A DNA stretch of 64,000 nt from Paenibacillus sp. NEAU-GSW1 (GCF_009737085.1 NZ_WOVL01000003.1:62001-126000), one strand, 5' to 3'. Shown: positions 10,701 to 18,062, numbered from the stretch's first letter. The notes: generated by a model from the sequence alone, not told the origin. Translations and numbers: made by a program.

Positions 10701-13021
10701 GCAAGCATTTGCCGGGACCGTGGATTAACGTGCTTGCCAATTCCAACTTTGGCGCGCTTGTTTCCGAGCTTGGCACCGGCTATTCGTTCTGGCGCAACAG
10801 CCGGGAATGCAAGCTGACGCCATGGTCGAACGATCCAGTACTCGATCCGCCGGGCGAGCTGTGCTTTTTGCGCGACGAGGCTTCCGGCGAAATATGGACG
10901 ACCGCACCGTCCGCAGGCGAAGACACCAATCCGTACGAGGTCACGCACGGCCTCGGCTTTACCGCCTTCGAGCATGAATCCGAGGACATCCGCCACAAGA
11001 TGACGATGTATGTCCCTATCGATGACGCGGTCAAAATTATGCGGCTGAAACTGACCAACCGCTCTTCAAGGACGCGGCATATTTCCGTCACTTATTATGC
11101 TGAGTGGGTGATTGGCGTACAGCGGCAATCGAACGCGCCGTATATATCCAGCGTATGGGACGAGGAAGCGCAAATATTGACCGCGCAAAACCGTTATCAG
11201 GAAACGTTCCGCGACGCGACGCCGTTTCTCGGCATTTTTCCGCAGAAAGCCGCCGATCGTGAAGGCTTGTCCTGGACCGCCGATCAGCAGGAATTTATCG
11301 GACGGAACGGCAGCGCGGAGCGCCCCGAGGCGTTAAGCCGCGAACGGCTGTCTGGACGCGACGGCATCTTCAACGCCAGCTGCGGCGCCATTCAGCGCAA
11401 GCTGGTGCTGGAAGCCGGCGAAGAGACGGAGGTTATCCTTTTGCTCGGCTGCGCGCCGTCCCGCCAAGAAGCGGCTGAACTGGCGCGCAGATATGCCGAT
11501 GCTGCAGCCTGCGACGCCGCGTGGATGAAAACGGCCGCTTATTGGGAGGAAACGCTTGGCCAGATCGTGGTCGAGACGCCGTCCCCTGACACCGATATTA
11601 TGCTGAACGGCTGGCTGCTGTATCAATCGCTCGCCTGCCGGATGTGGGCGCGTTCCGCCTTCTATCAAGCGGGCGGCGCATTCGGCTTCCGCGATCAGCT
11701 GCAGGATTCGCTTGCGCTGCTTCACTCCAAGCCTGAGTTGACGAGGAAGCAAATTGCGCTGAACGCTTCGCATCAATACGAGGAAGGCGATGTGCAGCAC
11801 TGGTGGCATGAGGAGACAGAACGCGGCATCCGAACGCTATTTTCCGATGACCTGCTCTGGCTCCCGTATTCAACCTCCCGCTATATCGAGCATACGGGGG
11901 ACAGCTCCGTGCTGGAAGATCGTGTGGCGTACATTAAGAGCCATACGCTGCAGGAAGGCGAATATGAACGCTATGAGGAAACGATCGTTTCCGAGCAAAC
12001 CGGCACGATCTATGAGCACTGCAACCGGGCCATCGACAAAGCGCTGTCGCGGATCGGCGAGCACGGCATTCCGCTCTTTGGCGTAGGCGACTGGAACGAC
12101 GGGATGAACCTTGTCGGCGAGAAAGGCCGCGGCGAGAGCGTCTGGCTCGGCTGGTTCCTGTACGAGGTGCTGCAGCGATTCGGGCCGATATGCGCGGAAC
12201 GGGGCGAGGGTGAGCGCGCAGAGCGCTATAAGCAGGCTCGCGAGAAACTGGCTGAAGCCAATAATGCGCATGCCTGGGACGGCCAATGGTACCGCAGGGC
12301 TTTTACCGATGCGGGCACCTGGCTCGGCTCGCTCTATAACGAGGAGTGCCGCATCGATTCAATTGCCCAGTCGTGGTCGATCATCTCGGGAGCCGCTCCT
12401 AAAGATCGCGCCGTCCAGGCGATGCAGTCGTTCGACCGCGAGCTCGTCGATCGCGACCTGTCGGTTGCGAGGCTGCTGACGCCTCCGTTCGACCGGACCG
12501 AGCCAAGCCCCGGCTACATCCAAGGCTATCCGCCGGGCATTCGCGAGAATGGCGCACAATATACGCATGGCGTCATCTGGAGCATCATCGCCTGGAGCAA
12601 GCTCGGCAACGGCGACAAAGCGTTTGAGCTGTTCCGGATGCTCAATCCGGTCAACCATACGCGCACCGACCAAGAGGTGCGGCAATATTTCGGCGAGCCT
12701 TATGTCATGGCCGCGGACGTATACACCTCCGAGCCCCATCTCGGACATGCCGGCTGGACCTGGTATACCGGCGCTTCGGGCTGGATGTACCAAAGCGGCA
12801 TCGAATGGATACTCGGCCTTCGCAAACGCGGAGACCGGCTCTATCTCGATCCGCGCGTGCCGTCCGATTGGCCCGGCTTCAAGGCGACCTACCGCTTTGG
12901 CGATACGAAGTACCAATTGGAATTCACGCGCGAATCATCAGGGCAGCTGCAAGCCGGACCGGAAGCTTATATCGAGCTGAAGGACGATAAGCAAGAGCAT
13001 CGCATTACGATCCGCCTTTAA
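4766..13021 (+). CDS. Cyclic beta-1,2-glucan synthase-like giant protein (GT84 plus GH94-type domains)
   Basis: 2751 residues, the size of NdvB/Cgs-type enzymes that build, elongate and cyclise beta-1,2-glucan at the cytoplasmic membrane. The ATG at 4766 has TGGAGG 10 bp upstream; the frame is open 46 codons further back without such a site. Membrane helices lie near residues 395-450 and again near 800-955. Between them is the glycosyltransferase domain: VVIPVIWSRKED (about 474), the DAD of TLDADTQLP (about 606), SHDLLEGG, and HRWIRGDWQ (about 758). A glycoamylase-like region (about 980-1410) is followed by GH94-like beta-sandwich modules and an (alpha/alpha)6 domain with GVGDWNDGMN; Asp2445 there is the expected catalytic acid of the phosphorylase part. 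All modules look intact. It is transcribed alone between a pseudogene and a repeat array. An alternative is a related long glucan phosphorylase/synthase with another linkage. Confidence 0.9.
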   Translation: MSMLGQNLQDHAHKLALEHEPHGGRFSPKALWRQMEADVEGLRDFIKQLHEDRSSCEQPSEEWLLDHSEFLESELSGIQIELEGLRAKQLPIVMKANGKDTKVRIASICEAYLEHTDGQLEEDSFALYFNSYQEISVLTSAECWSAPLFMKMEMIRRLAGLMEPVKERRQICKKVDQMLSGIAASDLTPERLKLALDEANVDLPLSGAMIVHLVKHLREHAEDTAHIGEWLVCKLDNAPDDLDAILSYEYRLQAVYQVSTGNVISSLRTLSRWIWSDLFEQISVIEQTLRGEQAGDYVRLDGSSRHTLRYRVEQLAGRMKVTENLVASQATQLANAVFEAAKGKPEQAAVFPPRAGNTAYYLLEARGMRKLQQALKQCGKTGALPQAGIKRRAAGLYIQLSALFTVAALIAFFFTVGASGPITPLGWAAALLLLVIPASEWGVTAIHWLIERVAKPIRLLRYDFSKGIPEDAATMVVIPVIWSRKEDVTATAQRLELHYLANRDPKLRFAILSDFRDADQERLLEDEAILRAAEAEIEKLNRSYPGQVFHLFHRSRKWNASEQAWMGWERKRGKLEEFVKLLRGDKDTSFSFVYGDKHAALGSIRYVITLDADTQLPLESAKRMIGAIHLPFNRPRLNENKTSVVEGYGVLQPRIGMTYESARRSRLTSLYAYEAGLDPYAFAVSDPYQDAIGQGIFTGKGIFDVDAFYHVLGNRLPENRVLSHDLLEGGFLRAGLLSDIELIDDHPPTFLSMQKRLHRWIRGDWQLLPWLAAKARNGSGELAPTYLSLMTRWQIFDNLRRSLLQPALFIVLMLAAPVLPGPFWGWLSIVLLTHFLPAIRQLFTPFTLVQRPASLLRTLGHGLISFMTMPFQSALLLGAIVRTVYRLAISKRRLLEWTSQAEVERTNKDKAAPAMAGLGIGYLLIVLMAAGVFTTGSVSVFITGIVICLLWSFAPLAIRWLDQPPVRDEAQFSKQEQEMLLKLARDIWAFYEDFVTEKDNWLPPDNVQIEPDRGIAHRTSPTNIGMYVTCALAARDFGFIDTPNLVERLEQTVGTIERMKKWEGHLYNWYDTESLAPLLPIYVSTVDSGNMVASLMTAKEGLLEWLRADSGQELDDPLPSKTWPQKQKEDRFEVAFSDELGAVDWTALNARGQRLASRIDKLIHATDFRPLLDGKTNLLSLGYHVTSNKRDDVLYDLLASEARQASFVAIALGQVSVAHWNALGRTLTKTSNRPLLLSWSGTMFEYLMPWLLMKTYRNTIWDSTYRAVVDRQIDYARQHNVPFGISESGYYAFDHQMNYQYRAFGVPGLGFKRGLEQDLVLAPYATVMALPYAPKEGLQALGQMEQLGARGKYGYYEALDFTPRRMQSGRKNEVIRSFMAHHQGMSMLTLSNLLSPFTMTDRFHRNKEVRSAELLLQERVPRRSKRIKHPALYRSPGSREQAKPEHNPIREFKSPHTATPEACLLSNGRFSTMVTASGSGHASWEGLSVTRWREEPVRDSWGSYIYIRDVFSDRIWSPSYQPCRTETLDQRVYFEPDKATFTRTFEGVETCMEICVSPETDTEVRRITLTNRGDAQKVLEVTSFLELALANPIADDAHPAFSKLFVRTAYEAGSELLVASRRKREEKDRALWATHTLTANSSAVGSVEFETDRVSFIGRGHRLSAPSSIRSRLKAKTGSVADPAFVMRRRVQIEPGEKVQLFAITSVAETREDAVESTSKLAHAQAVERAFQLAWTRSRVELRSLHLDQAEALSFQKLAGQILYTPPLSSERALQIEANTKSQPGLWSFGISGDKPIVLAQIENQSHMPFIMKLLTGHEYLRRLGLRFDLVFLNDSNDGYQQNLQDALSRAVEHGVDRFGTGAAGIHVLPTNRLTAEDIALLKAVARVTLRAGGPSLAGQLRLPKPDENAAWPEPLQTVSEPAQQQDTAVSKPAVSVSLNVGQDSAHAPAWSGKDVQFFNGWGGFSEDGKQYKLLIANGKHLPGPWINVLANSNFGALVSELGTGYSFWRNSRECKLTPWSNDPVLDPPGELCFLRDEASGEIWTTAPSAGEDTNPYEVTHGLGFTAFEHESEDIRHKMTMYVPIDDAVKIMRLKLTNRSSRTRHISVTYYAEWVIGVQRQSNAPYISSVWDEEAQILTAQNRYQETFRDATPFLGIFPQKAADREGLSWTADQQEFIGRNGSAERPEALSRERLSGRDGIFNASCGAIQRKLVLEAGEETEVILLLGCAPSRQEAAELARRYADAAACDAAWMKTAAYWEETLGQIVVETPSPDTDIMLNGWLLYQSLACRMWARSAFYQAGGAFGFRDQLQDSLALLHSKPELTRKQIALNASHQYEEGDVQHWWHEETERGIRTLFSDDLLWLPYSTSRYIEHTGDSSVLEDRVAYIKSHTLQEGEYERYEETIVSEQTGTIYEHCNRAIDKALSRIGEHGIPLFGVGDWNDGMNLVGEKGRGESVWLGWFLYEVLQRFGPICAERGEGERAERYKQAREKLAEANNAHAWDGQWYRRAFTDAGTWLGSLYNEECRIDSIAQSWSIISGAAPKDRAVQAMQSFDRELVDRDLSVARLLTPPFDRTEPSPGYIQGYPPGIRENGAQYTHGVIWSIIAWSKLGNGDKAFELFRMLNPVNHTRTDQEVRQYFGEPYVMAADVYTSEPHLGHAGWTWYTGASGWMYQSGIEWILGLRKRGDRLYLDPRVPSDWPGFKATYRFGDTKYQLEFTRESSGQLQAGPEAYIELKDDKQEHRITIRL

Positions 13022-13066
13022 CGGGGTCATCCTTCGCAGCGTGCAGCGCATGCTTGATTGCTGCAT

Positions 13067-13350
13067 CACAGCGTTATTGATCGCACGGGCGCACAATTGA
13101 TTACATAGCGCTGTCCCACAGCGTTATTCCATCGAAAAAGACCGAGAAGGACTCGATTTTCGGCAAATAGTGCTGCCTCACAGCGTTATTTGATCGCACG
13201 GGGGCAAAATCGGGGAAATAGCGCTGCCTCACAGCGTTATTCCATCGAAAAAGACAGAGAAGGCCCCGATTTCGGCAAATAACGCTGTCACACAGCGTTA
13301 TCTCATCACACAAGCGCACAATCGAGGAAATAGCGCCGCCCTACAGCGTT
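13067..13350. repeat. Tandem array of alternating 50-51 and 61-62 bp palindromic units
   Basis: Five units start with CACAGCGTTAT at 13067, 13117, 13179, 13230 and 13291 (the fifth reads CACAGCGTTATC), and a sixth, partial copy begins TACAGCGTTAC at 13342. Unit lengths alternate 50, 62, 51, 61, 51. Odd units carry a GATCGCACGGG-like core (decayed in the last); even units carry CCATCGAAAAAGAC. Each unit ends in AATAGCGCTG or a close variant, the inverse of its beginning, so every unit can fold into a hairpin. The spacer-like parts are themselves repeated, which excludes CRISPR. The array fills most of the 376-bp gap between the glucan synthase and amtB genes. Confidence 0.9.
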
Positions 13351-13358
13351 ACACACCT

Positions 13359-13399
13359 AAAAATAAGGCTCTCCCTATTTGGGACAGCCTTATTTTTTT
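13359..13399. terminator. Bidirectional terminator between the glucan synthase and amtB genes
   Basis: AAAAATAAGGCT (13359-13370) pairs with AGCCTTATTTTT (13386-13397). T tracts occur on both strands, so it can end transcripts from either convergent gene; it abuts the amtB stop codon. Confidence 0.85.
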
Positions 13400-14660
13400 A
13401 CATCGATTTTACTTTCATTTGTTCCGGATAGCCGTAGGAGCCGTGCTCGCTCATATCGAGACCGACGATTTCTTGCTCTTCCGAGACGCGAATGCCAATC
13501 GTTTTCTTCAGCACGTACAAAATGCCATACGATACGGCGAAAGCGAATGCGCCGCATGCGACAATGCCGAGCGCTTGAACGCCAAGCTGTTCAAATCCGC
13601 CGCCGTAAAACAGGCCGGCTTTGCCGACGCCAACTTTCTCCGCAAGCTCAGGAGTCGCGAACAAGCCGTTGGACAGCGTACCCCACACGCCAGCTGCGCC
13701 GTGCGCGGACAATGCATAGATCGGATCGTCGATCCGCATTTTTTCGAAAAACTGCATGCTCAGTACGACAACAATACCCGCAACCACGCCGATAACGATA
13801 GCCGCCCACGATTCAACAAACGCGCAAGACGCCGTAATGGCAACGAGACCAGCCAGCGCGCCGTTCAGCATCGCACCGATGTCGGACTTGCCGAGCACCA
13901 TCCAGCTAAGAATAAGAGCCGCGATTGCGCCGCCTGCAGCTCCAAGCTGCGTATTAAGCGCTACAAAACCGAAGAAGCTGCCGTCTCCTGCCGTAATGGT
14001 GCTGCCTGCATTGAATCCGAACCAGCCGATCCAAAGCAGCATAACGCCAAGCGTCGAGAAAACCTGATTGTGGCCCGGCATATAGTTAGCCGTACCGTTT
14101 GCATTATATTTGCCAAGACGCGGCTTCAGCAGCAGAGTTGCCGCAAGCGCCGCCATTGCGCCGGTCAAGTGAACGACTGTCGAGCCCGCAAAGTCTTGCT
14201 TGCCGTGTTCCGCCAGCCAACCGCCGCCCCAAATCCAGTGCGCGACAACCGGATAGATAATCGCCGAGAACAGTACTGCAAAAATCAGATAAACCGACAG
14301 CTTCGCCCTTTCCGCAAAACCGCCCCAAGCGACGGACATCGAGATAGCCGCAAACGAAAGCTGAAAGATAAACATAACCGTCGGCGCTACTACGGCGCCT
14401 TCCGACACGGTCATTGCGTCAAATCCGAAATAATCGCCCCAGCCCAACAGCCCGTTGCCGCCGGAGCCGAAAATAAACGCATAGCCCACCGCCCAAAATA
14501 CGATTGACACAATGCCGACTGTAAATACAGTCTTACCGGCGATATGGCCGGCATTTTTCATCCGGGTCGAGCCCGCTTCCAGCATAATAAATCCGCATTG
14601 CATAAAAAGAACTAAAATTGCGCCAAGCATCGTCCAAATGCCGTTGAGTCCAAGTTCCAT
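13398..14660 (-). CDS. amtB: AmtB-type ammonium transporter
   Basis: 420 residues with about eleven membrane helices, the normal size for Amt proteins. Family signatures are present: FMQCGFIMLEAGSTR near the N-terminus, the DFAGSTVVHLTG stretch around the periplasmic entry, GWFGFNAGS, and the pore histidines in VVHLTG and LSAHGAAGVWG. It conducts ammonium or ammonia across the membrane when nitrogen is scarce. The ATG at 14660 (AGAAGGGG 9 bp upstream) fits better than an in-frame TTG three codons earlier. A class I glutamine amidotransferase gene ends 28 bp upstream on the same strand, so they may be co-transcribed. No GlnK/PII gene, the usual partner, is nearby. Confidence 0.95.
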   Translation of the reverse strand: MELGLNGIWTMLGAILVLFMQCGFIMLEAGSTRMKNAGHIAGKTVFTVGIVSIVFWAVGYAFIFGSGGNGLLGWGDYFGFDAMTVSEGAVVAPTVMFIFQLSFAAISMSVAWGGFAERAKLSVYLIFAVLFSAIIYPVVAHWIWGGGWLAEHGKQDFAGSTVVHLTGAMAALAATLLLKPRLGKYNANGTANYMPGHNQVFSTLGVMLLWIGWFGFNAGSTITAGDGSFFGFVALNTQLGAAGGAIAALILSWMVLGKSDIGAMLNGALAGLVAITASCAFVESWAAIVIGVVAGIVVVLSMQFFEKMRIDDPIYALSAHGAAGVWGTLSNGLFATPELAEKVGVGKAGLFYGGGFEQLGVQALGIVACGAFAFAVSYGILYVLKKTIGIRVSEEQEIVGLDMSEHGSYGYPEQMKVKSM

Positions 14661-14688
14661 TCTGTACAACCCCTTCTGTTCATATCTA

Positions 14689-15393
14689 TTAATGAGAAAT
14701 CTGCTTCAAAGCTGCCATTCGGTCCAAAATACCGCCTAACAGCTCGTGCGAGCGTGCGCTCCGCTCTTCCATCCCTGCAGCAACTCGATCCGCCTTCTGA
14801 ATGAACGGCGCTTCAACAAGCTCATGCGTCCAAACATCCAGCATCGTCGCGGCGCAGGCCGGCGTCGTTTCCAAATGGAATTGCAGCGCCACTACGGAAT
14901 CGCCGTAAGCAAACGCCTGATTGCCGCAAGCTTCCGAATAAGCCAGACGCTTCGCGCCATCCGGCAGCGTGAACGTATCGCCATGCCACTGAAAGCTGGC
15001 GAAAGACTGCGGCACGCCTTCGAAGCATGGATGGCGCTCCTCAGTCCGCTGCACTTCATACCAGCCGATTTCCTTAAACTCATTGCGGTACACTTTGCCT
15101 CCGAGCACCTCGGACAACATTTGAGCTCCAAGGCAAATGCCAAGCACAAGCTTTCCTTGATCGATGCATGTCCGAACGAATCGCTTCTCCTCGACCAGCC
15201 AAGGATACTGCTCATCTTGGTAAACGCTCATCGGGCCACCTAAAATGACAAGCATATCAAATGATGCTATCGCTGGATATTCCGCTATTTCATATGGAAC
15301 GATTACGTTCAAGGAATGGCCCTGCCTGACCGCCCAAGCCGCGATAGCGCTCTCGTCATCAAAAGAAAAATGCTTCAACGCGATAATGTTCAC
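14689..15393 (-). CDS. Class I glutamine amidotransferase-like protein
   Basis: 234 residues. The fold and catalytic residues of a free-standing GATase1 are visible: nucleophile Cys in LGICLGAQML, and His-x-Glu in LQFHLETT. ILGGPMSVYQDE is the typical oxyanion/loop segment. Enzymes of this group take ammonia from glutamine or act on gamma-glutamyl compounds; the acceptor is not evident. Start is GTG at 15393 with GAAGGGAGTGAG upstream. It sits directly ahead of amtB, which hints at a nitrogen-related role. Confidence 0.85.
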   Translation of the reverse strand: MNIIALKHFSFDDESAIAAWAVRQGHSLNVIVPYEIAEYPAIASFDMLVILGGPMSVYQDEQYPWLVEEKRFVRTCIDQGKLVLGICLGAQMLSEVLGGKVYRNEFKEIGWYEVQRTEERHPCFEGVPQSFASFQWHGDTFTLPDGAKRLAYSEACGNQAFAYGDSVVALQFHLETTPACAATMLDVWTHELVEAPFIQKADRVAAGMEERSARSHELLGGILDRMAALKQISH

Positions 15394-15562
15394 CCGAACT
15401 CACTCCCTTCTGGAAATCGCGGCTGCAATCGCTCGGACTGCTTTATCGCCAATCATCGTTCGAGAATAAATTACGGCTCATTAAAGGCTATGACCGTATA
15501 TTAATAAAAATATTTAATGATGTCAACTAATCTGACATAAAAAATCAAAATTATATATCAAT

Positions 15563-15594
15563 AAAAAGAGGAGCCGGTTAATCCGCCCCCTCTT
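15563..15594 (-). terminator. Terminator of the winged-helix regulator gene
   Basis: On the minus strand an AAGAGG...CCTCTT stem with an inner GG/CC pairing (GGATTAACC) is followed by TTTTTAT. It lies just beyond the stop at 15605. Confidence 0.65.
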
Positions 15595-15604
15595 GCACTT
15601 GTTT

Positions 15605-16906
15605 CTATTCTCTTTTCAAGTCAACCCGATACAATTTCAGCGGCCGTCCTCTGACGTTCGTCGTTTCCTCGCCGATGACCTCGGCGTAGCCGCTCGATTC
15701 CAGCTGGATCAAGATGCGTCTTGCGCTCCGCGGCATAATCATCATCTGCTGCGCCAGCTGATTCGAGTGAATAGTTTCCGTCTGCAGCTTTTTCAGAATG
15801 GCTTCGATTTTCCCCAGCGTCACTGCGCTCAATCCGGTTTGTTCGCTGATTTCTTGCAGACCGTCCACCGAATAGGAATAAGCCAGCCTCTCTGCGCGGC
15901 CAAGCGGTCCAATTACCGATTTATCGTCAAAAACGACCATCCACGAGCCTTTGCCGTAATGCCTCGTCTGCCGCAGCGCATGTCCAGCCATAAGCTCCGC
16001 CTCATATGCGGTACGGCCGATGCCGATGCCGCACGTCAGCTCATTGCCCCAGTCGCGAAGCTCCGGGCAGTCTGGAATTTGCGTAAATTCATGCGTAATA
16101 TCTCTCATAATGCCCCGCGTCGTAAAAATAGCGTATCGACCCGGAGATATCGTCTTCATCGACCCGAGCACTCGTTTCGAATAGTCGAGCAGCGACTCGC
16201 TGGCGGCAAGCTCCATCCGAAACAGCTCATCCGAGCCGTATGTATCTTTGGACACCCCCGCATACAGGTCGAGCTCGACGATTTGCACCGCGATTTGGGC
16301 GTCCATATACCGCATAGTCTCCCATCTCCGGGACGCATCCGTCAGCGCTTCCTGCACAGACAATTCCGTCGGTATGACGCGAAGCACCGGAACGCCCATC
16401 GCCTTCAGCTTGTCCTGCACATACCAGACGCAGGTGACCGCGTAGTCGGTTTCGCCGCGCTTCCACAGCTCGGCATGATAATCGATCAGCCCTTGATAGG
16501 AGCCATCGAACGGCTTGCCCTTCAGCCGGACGCCTTCCAAATTCAATTCCTGCGCAGCCTTGGCAAGCTCCTCATCCGTATACATATCAAAGCTCAGCCT
16601 TGTGATATCTATTCGTTCGCGATAAAACAGCTGGCACAGCGTCCGATATAAACCTGTTCCGCTGTACGAAATATAAAACATCGGCTGTCGGATTTCCGGC
16701 GCTTGCTCCTTTGCCGCCTGATAGGGAAGCGGCCCCGAGAACAGCCACATATCGACCTTCCCGGAGTGCTCTCTTATTATTTGCCCGACGTCTTCAAATC
16801 GTTCGTGCTTAAAGGGCAGGCATTCGAATTCCGCGCTCTGCCGCACGATCTCCGTTACAAATGCCATCGTGTCCTCCACGCCGACGTAACCGAGCTTGAT
16901 TTTCAT
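15605..16906 (-). CDS. Multidomain transcriptional regulator with C-terminal winged helix
   Basis: 433 residues, preceded by AAGGAGGGG 5-6 bp before ATG. The N-terminal 130 residues resemble a periplasmic-binding or PrpR-like sensor fold (KLGYVGVEDTMAFV, MWLFSGPLPYQAA). The middle contains CGIGIGRTAYEAELMAGHAL and SWMVVFDDKSVIGPLG, which look like the cyclase/GTP-cyclohydrolase III-like fold also seen in some regulators. The C-terminus (about 340-430) is a winged helix-turn-helix: LSAVTLGKIEAILKK, then SNQLAQQMMIMPRSARRILI. It is a cytoplasmic regulator that may sense a nucleotide or other small ligand; neither ligand nor target can be read from the sequence. It is transcribed alone. Confidence 0.6.
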   Translation of the reverse strand: MKIKLGYVGVEDTMAFVTEIVRQSAEFECLPFKHERFEDVGQIIREHSGKVDMWLFSGPLPYQAAKEQAPEIRQPMFYISYSGTGLYRTLCQLFYRERIDITRLSFDMYTDEELAKAAQELNLEGVRLKGKPFDGSYQGLIDYHAELWKRGETDYAVTCVWYVQDKLKAMGVPVLRVIPTELSVQEALTDASRRWETMRYMDAQIAVQIVELDLYAGVSKDTYGSDELFRMELAASESLLDYSKRVLGSMKTISPGRYAIFTTRGIMRDITHEFTQIPDCPELRDWGNELTCGIGIGRTAYEAELMAGHALRQTRHYGKGSWMVVFDDKSVIGPLGRAERLAYSYSVDGLQEISEQTGLSAVTLGKIEAILKKLQTETIHSNQLAQQMMIMPRSARRILIQLESSGYAEVIGEETTNVRGRPLKLYRVDLKRE

Positions 16907-16984
16907 GCCGATCCCCTCCTTCCATGCCGCTCATCTTGTTGCTTTCCATATATGTTAACACCAATAGAGGGTCGAGTGAAATAG

Positions 16985-17015
16985 TAAAAACGCTGGCGCA
17001 GCCACACCCGCCAGC
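16985..17015 (-). terminator. Terminator downstream of the frameshifted small gene
   Basis: GCTGGCG (16992-16998) pairs with CGCCAGC (17009-17015); on the minus strand the stem is followed by GTTTTTAC. Confidence 0.7.
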
Positions 17016-17036
17016 TCGATTTTGTCCGCTTTACGC

Positions 17037-17418
17037 TTATTTGATGCGGATCAGATTGCTTTGCAAAACCGTATCTCCCTCTTGCGGAGTAAAAACAGCC
17101 TTCGTTACGCCCGTAACGTTCGTAATCAGCTTACGATCCGCCGCCTGGATGATACGGACCTCGTACTTGAATTTCACTTTAGACAAATCCGCGTAGAAAA
17201 ATACCGATTTGCTCGGCCCTAACTTGAGGATGCATGTTCTCGTTCCGCATGGCTGAACCTTGAGCGGAACCGGATAACCGTTCGGACCAGTCATAAACCT
17301 GAACTGCAACGATGCGGCTTCGGTCCGCGTTCAAGTTAACGACATCGACTAGAGCATAGCTTGTTCTTGTCGGCTTCCTCAAGATGCCTGTGGAATAGGT
17401 TGCTTTCTTCGCTGTCAT
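17037..17418 (-). pseudogene. Small conserved surface-type protein, frameshifted
   Basis: Two overlapping frames together give one plausible protein of about 125 residues. The first runs from ATG at 17418 (MTAKKATYSTGILRKPTRTS ... VAVQVYDWS). The second resumes at TGPNGYPVPLK and ends at QEGDTVLQSNLIRIK (stop at 17037). The switch lies at about 17284-17291, where ACTGGTCC occurs once; loss of one of two tandem copies of such an octamer would explain the break. The pattern (YSTGI, VYDW, QEGDTVLQ) recalls a family of short beta-strand-rich proteins of spore-forming Bacillales whose function I cannot name. A ribosome site (AGAGAGGTGATC) precedes the first ATG. A sequencing error is possible. Confidence 0.55.
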
Positions 17419-17499
17419 AGGATCACCTCTCTATTCTAGTCGATATATTAAATGCTAGAGAAAATAGAATGTGCTCGTATGCACCTGCGTTTCTCCCTC

Positions 17500-17770
17500 A
17501 TGAATGTAATTTTGATCTTCTGCGATCACATTTCTCCGGGATAACGAAGCTGCTTCGCTGATTAACGAATGGGATTTCGCTAATTCGGGCCATATTGAGC
17601 GGTTTAAGAGCGGTTCCGGGGCATTAACGAAGCAATTTTCGCTATGGCGGAATCAAAGTGCGCTATTAGCGAATGTAGATTCACTAACTGCTGGAGAACA
17701 GGGGGATACTGGCGGATTTACGAAAGTTACTTCTTTATTTTGCGAGTCTGCTTCGCTAATTGAGGAGGGG
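17500..17770. repeat. Degenerate intergenic palindromic repeats (TTCGCTAAT / ATTAACGAA)
   Basis: The segment is built from many imperfect copies of TTCGCTAAT or TTCGCTRWT and its inverse ATTAACGAA (for example near 17535, 17550, 17570, 17620, 17665 and 17750), spaced 15-45 bp. There is no coding potential. The same vocabulary recurs at 46265-46480. Confidence 0.7.
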
Positions 17771-17774
17771 TGAC

Positions 17775-18005
17775 TTAGGCGAACGGTAACTGGAGGTAGA
17801 CGGGCAATGGGTTATATGGCGATGGACGAGGTGAGTGAGGTAGACGGCGATAGGCGACATTTTCGGAGGGTGCCTGGAAGGTGGCCGCGGTGGTTGGATG
17901 GGGCTAGCCGGACGGACTTGGTGGATGCGGGCAAATAGAGGAGGACGTGATATTCGATCGGACTGGACTAGATTAGATTAGTAGGCGGTCTGTGATTGGC
18001 TCGCT
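17775..18005. other. G-rich non-coding stretch without recognisable features
   Basis: About 230 bp rich in GGY and GAGG words on the plus strand, for example repeated GGTAGACGG and GGCGATRG. No gene, promoter or strong hairpin was found. Together with the repeats at 17500-17770 it fills the gap before the chemoreceptor terminator. Confidence 0.4.
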
Positions 18006-18010
18006 TCAAA

Positions 18011-18037
18011 GAAAAAACGGTTCCCATGGGAACCGTT
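18011..18037 (-). terminator. Terminator of the first chemoreceptor gene
   Basis: The 22-bp perfect palindrome at 18016-18037 (AACGGTTCCC and its inverse around the centre) is followed on the minus strand by a run of T (18011-18017 reads GAAAAAA on plus). It lies 26 bp past the stop. Confidence 0.85.
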
Positions 18038-18062
18038 TCTCAAGCAATCGCCTTCAAGCCGC

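Noticed and set aside
13067..13350. Possible CRISPR array
   Set aside because: Units have no unique spacers: the parts between the conserved ends are themselves repeated in alternation, and no cas gene is nearby.
13419..14507. Plus-strand open frame opposite amtB
   Set aside because: It is the complement of a well-supported membrane transporter gene and has no independent start signal or motif.
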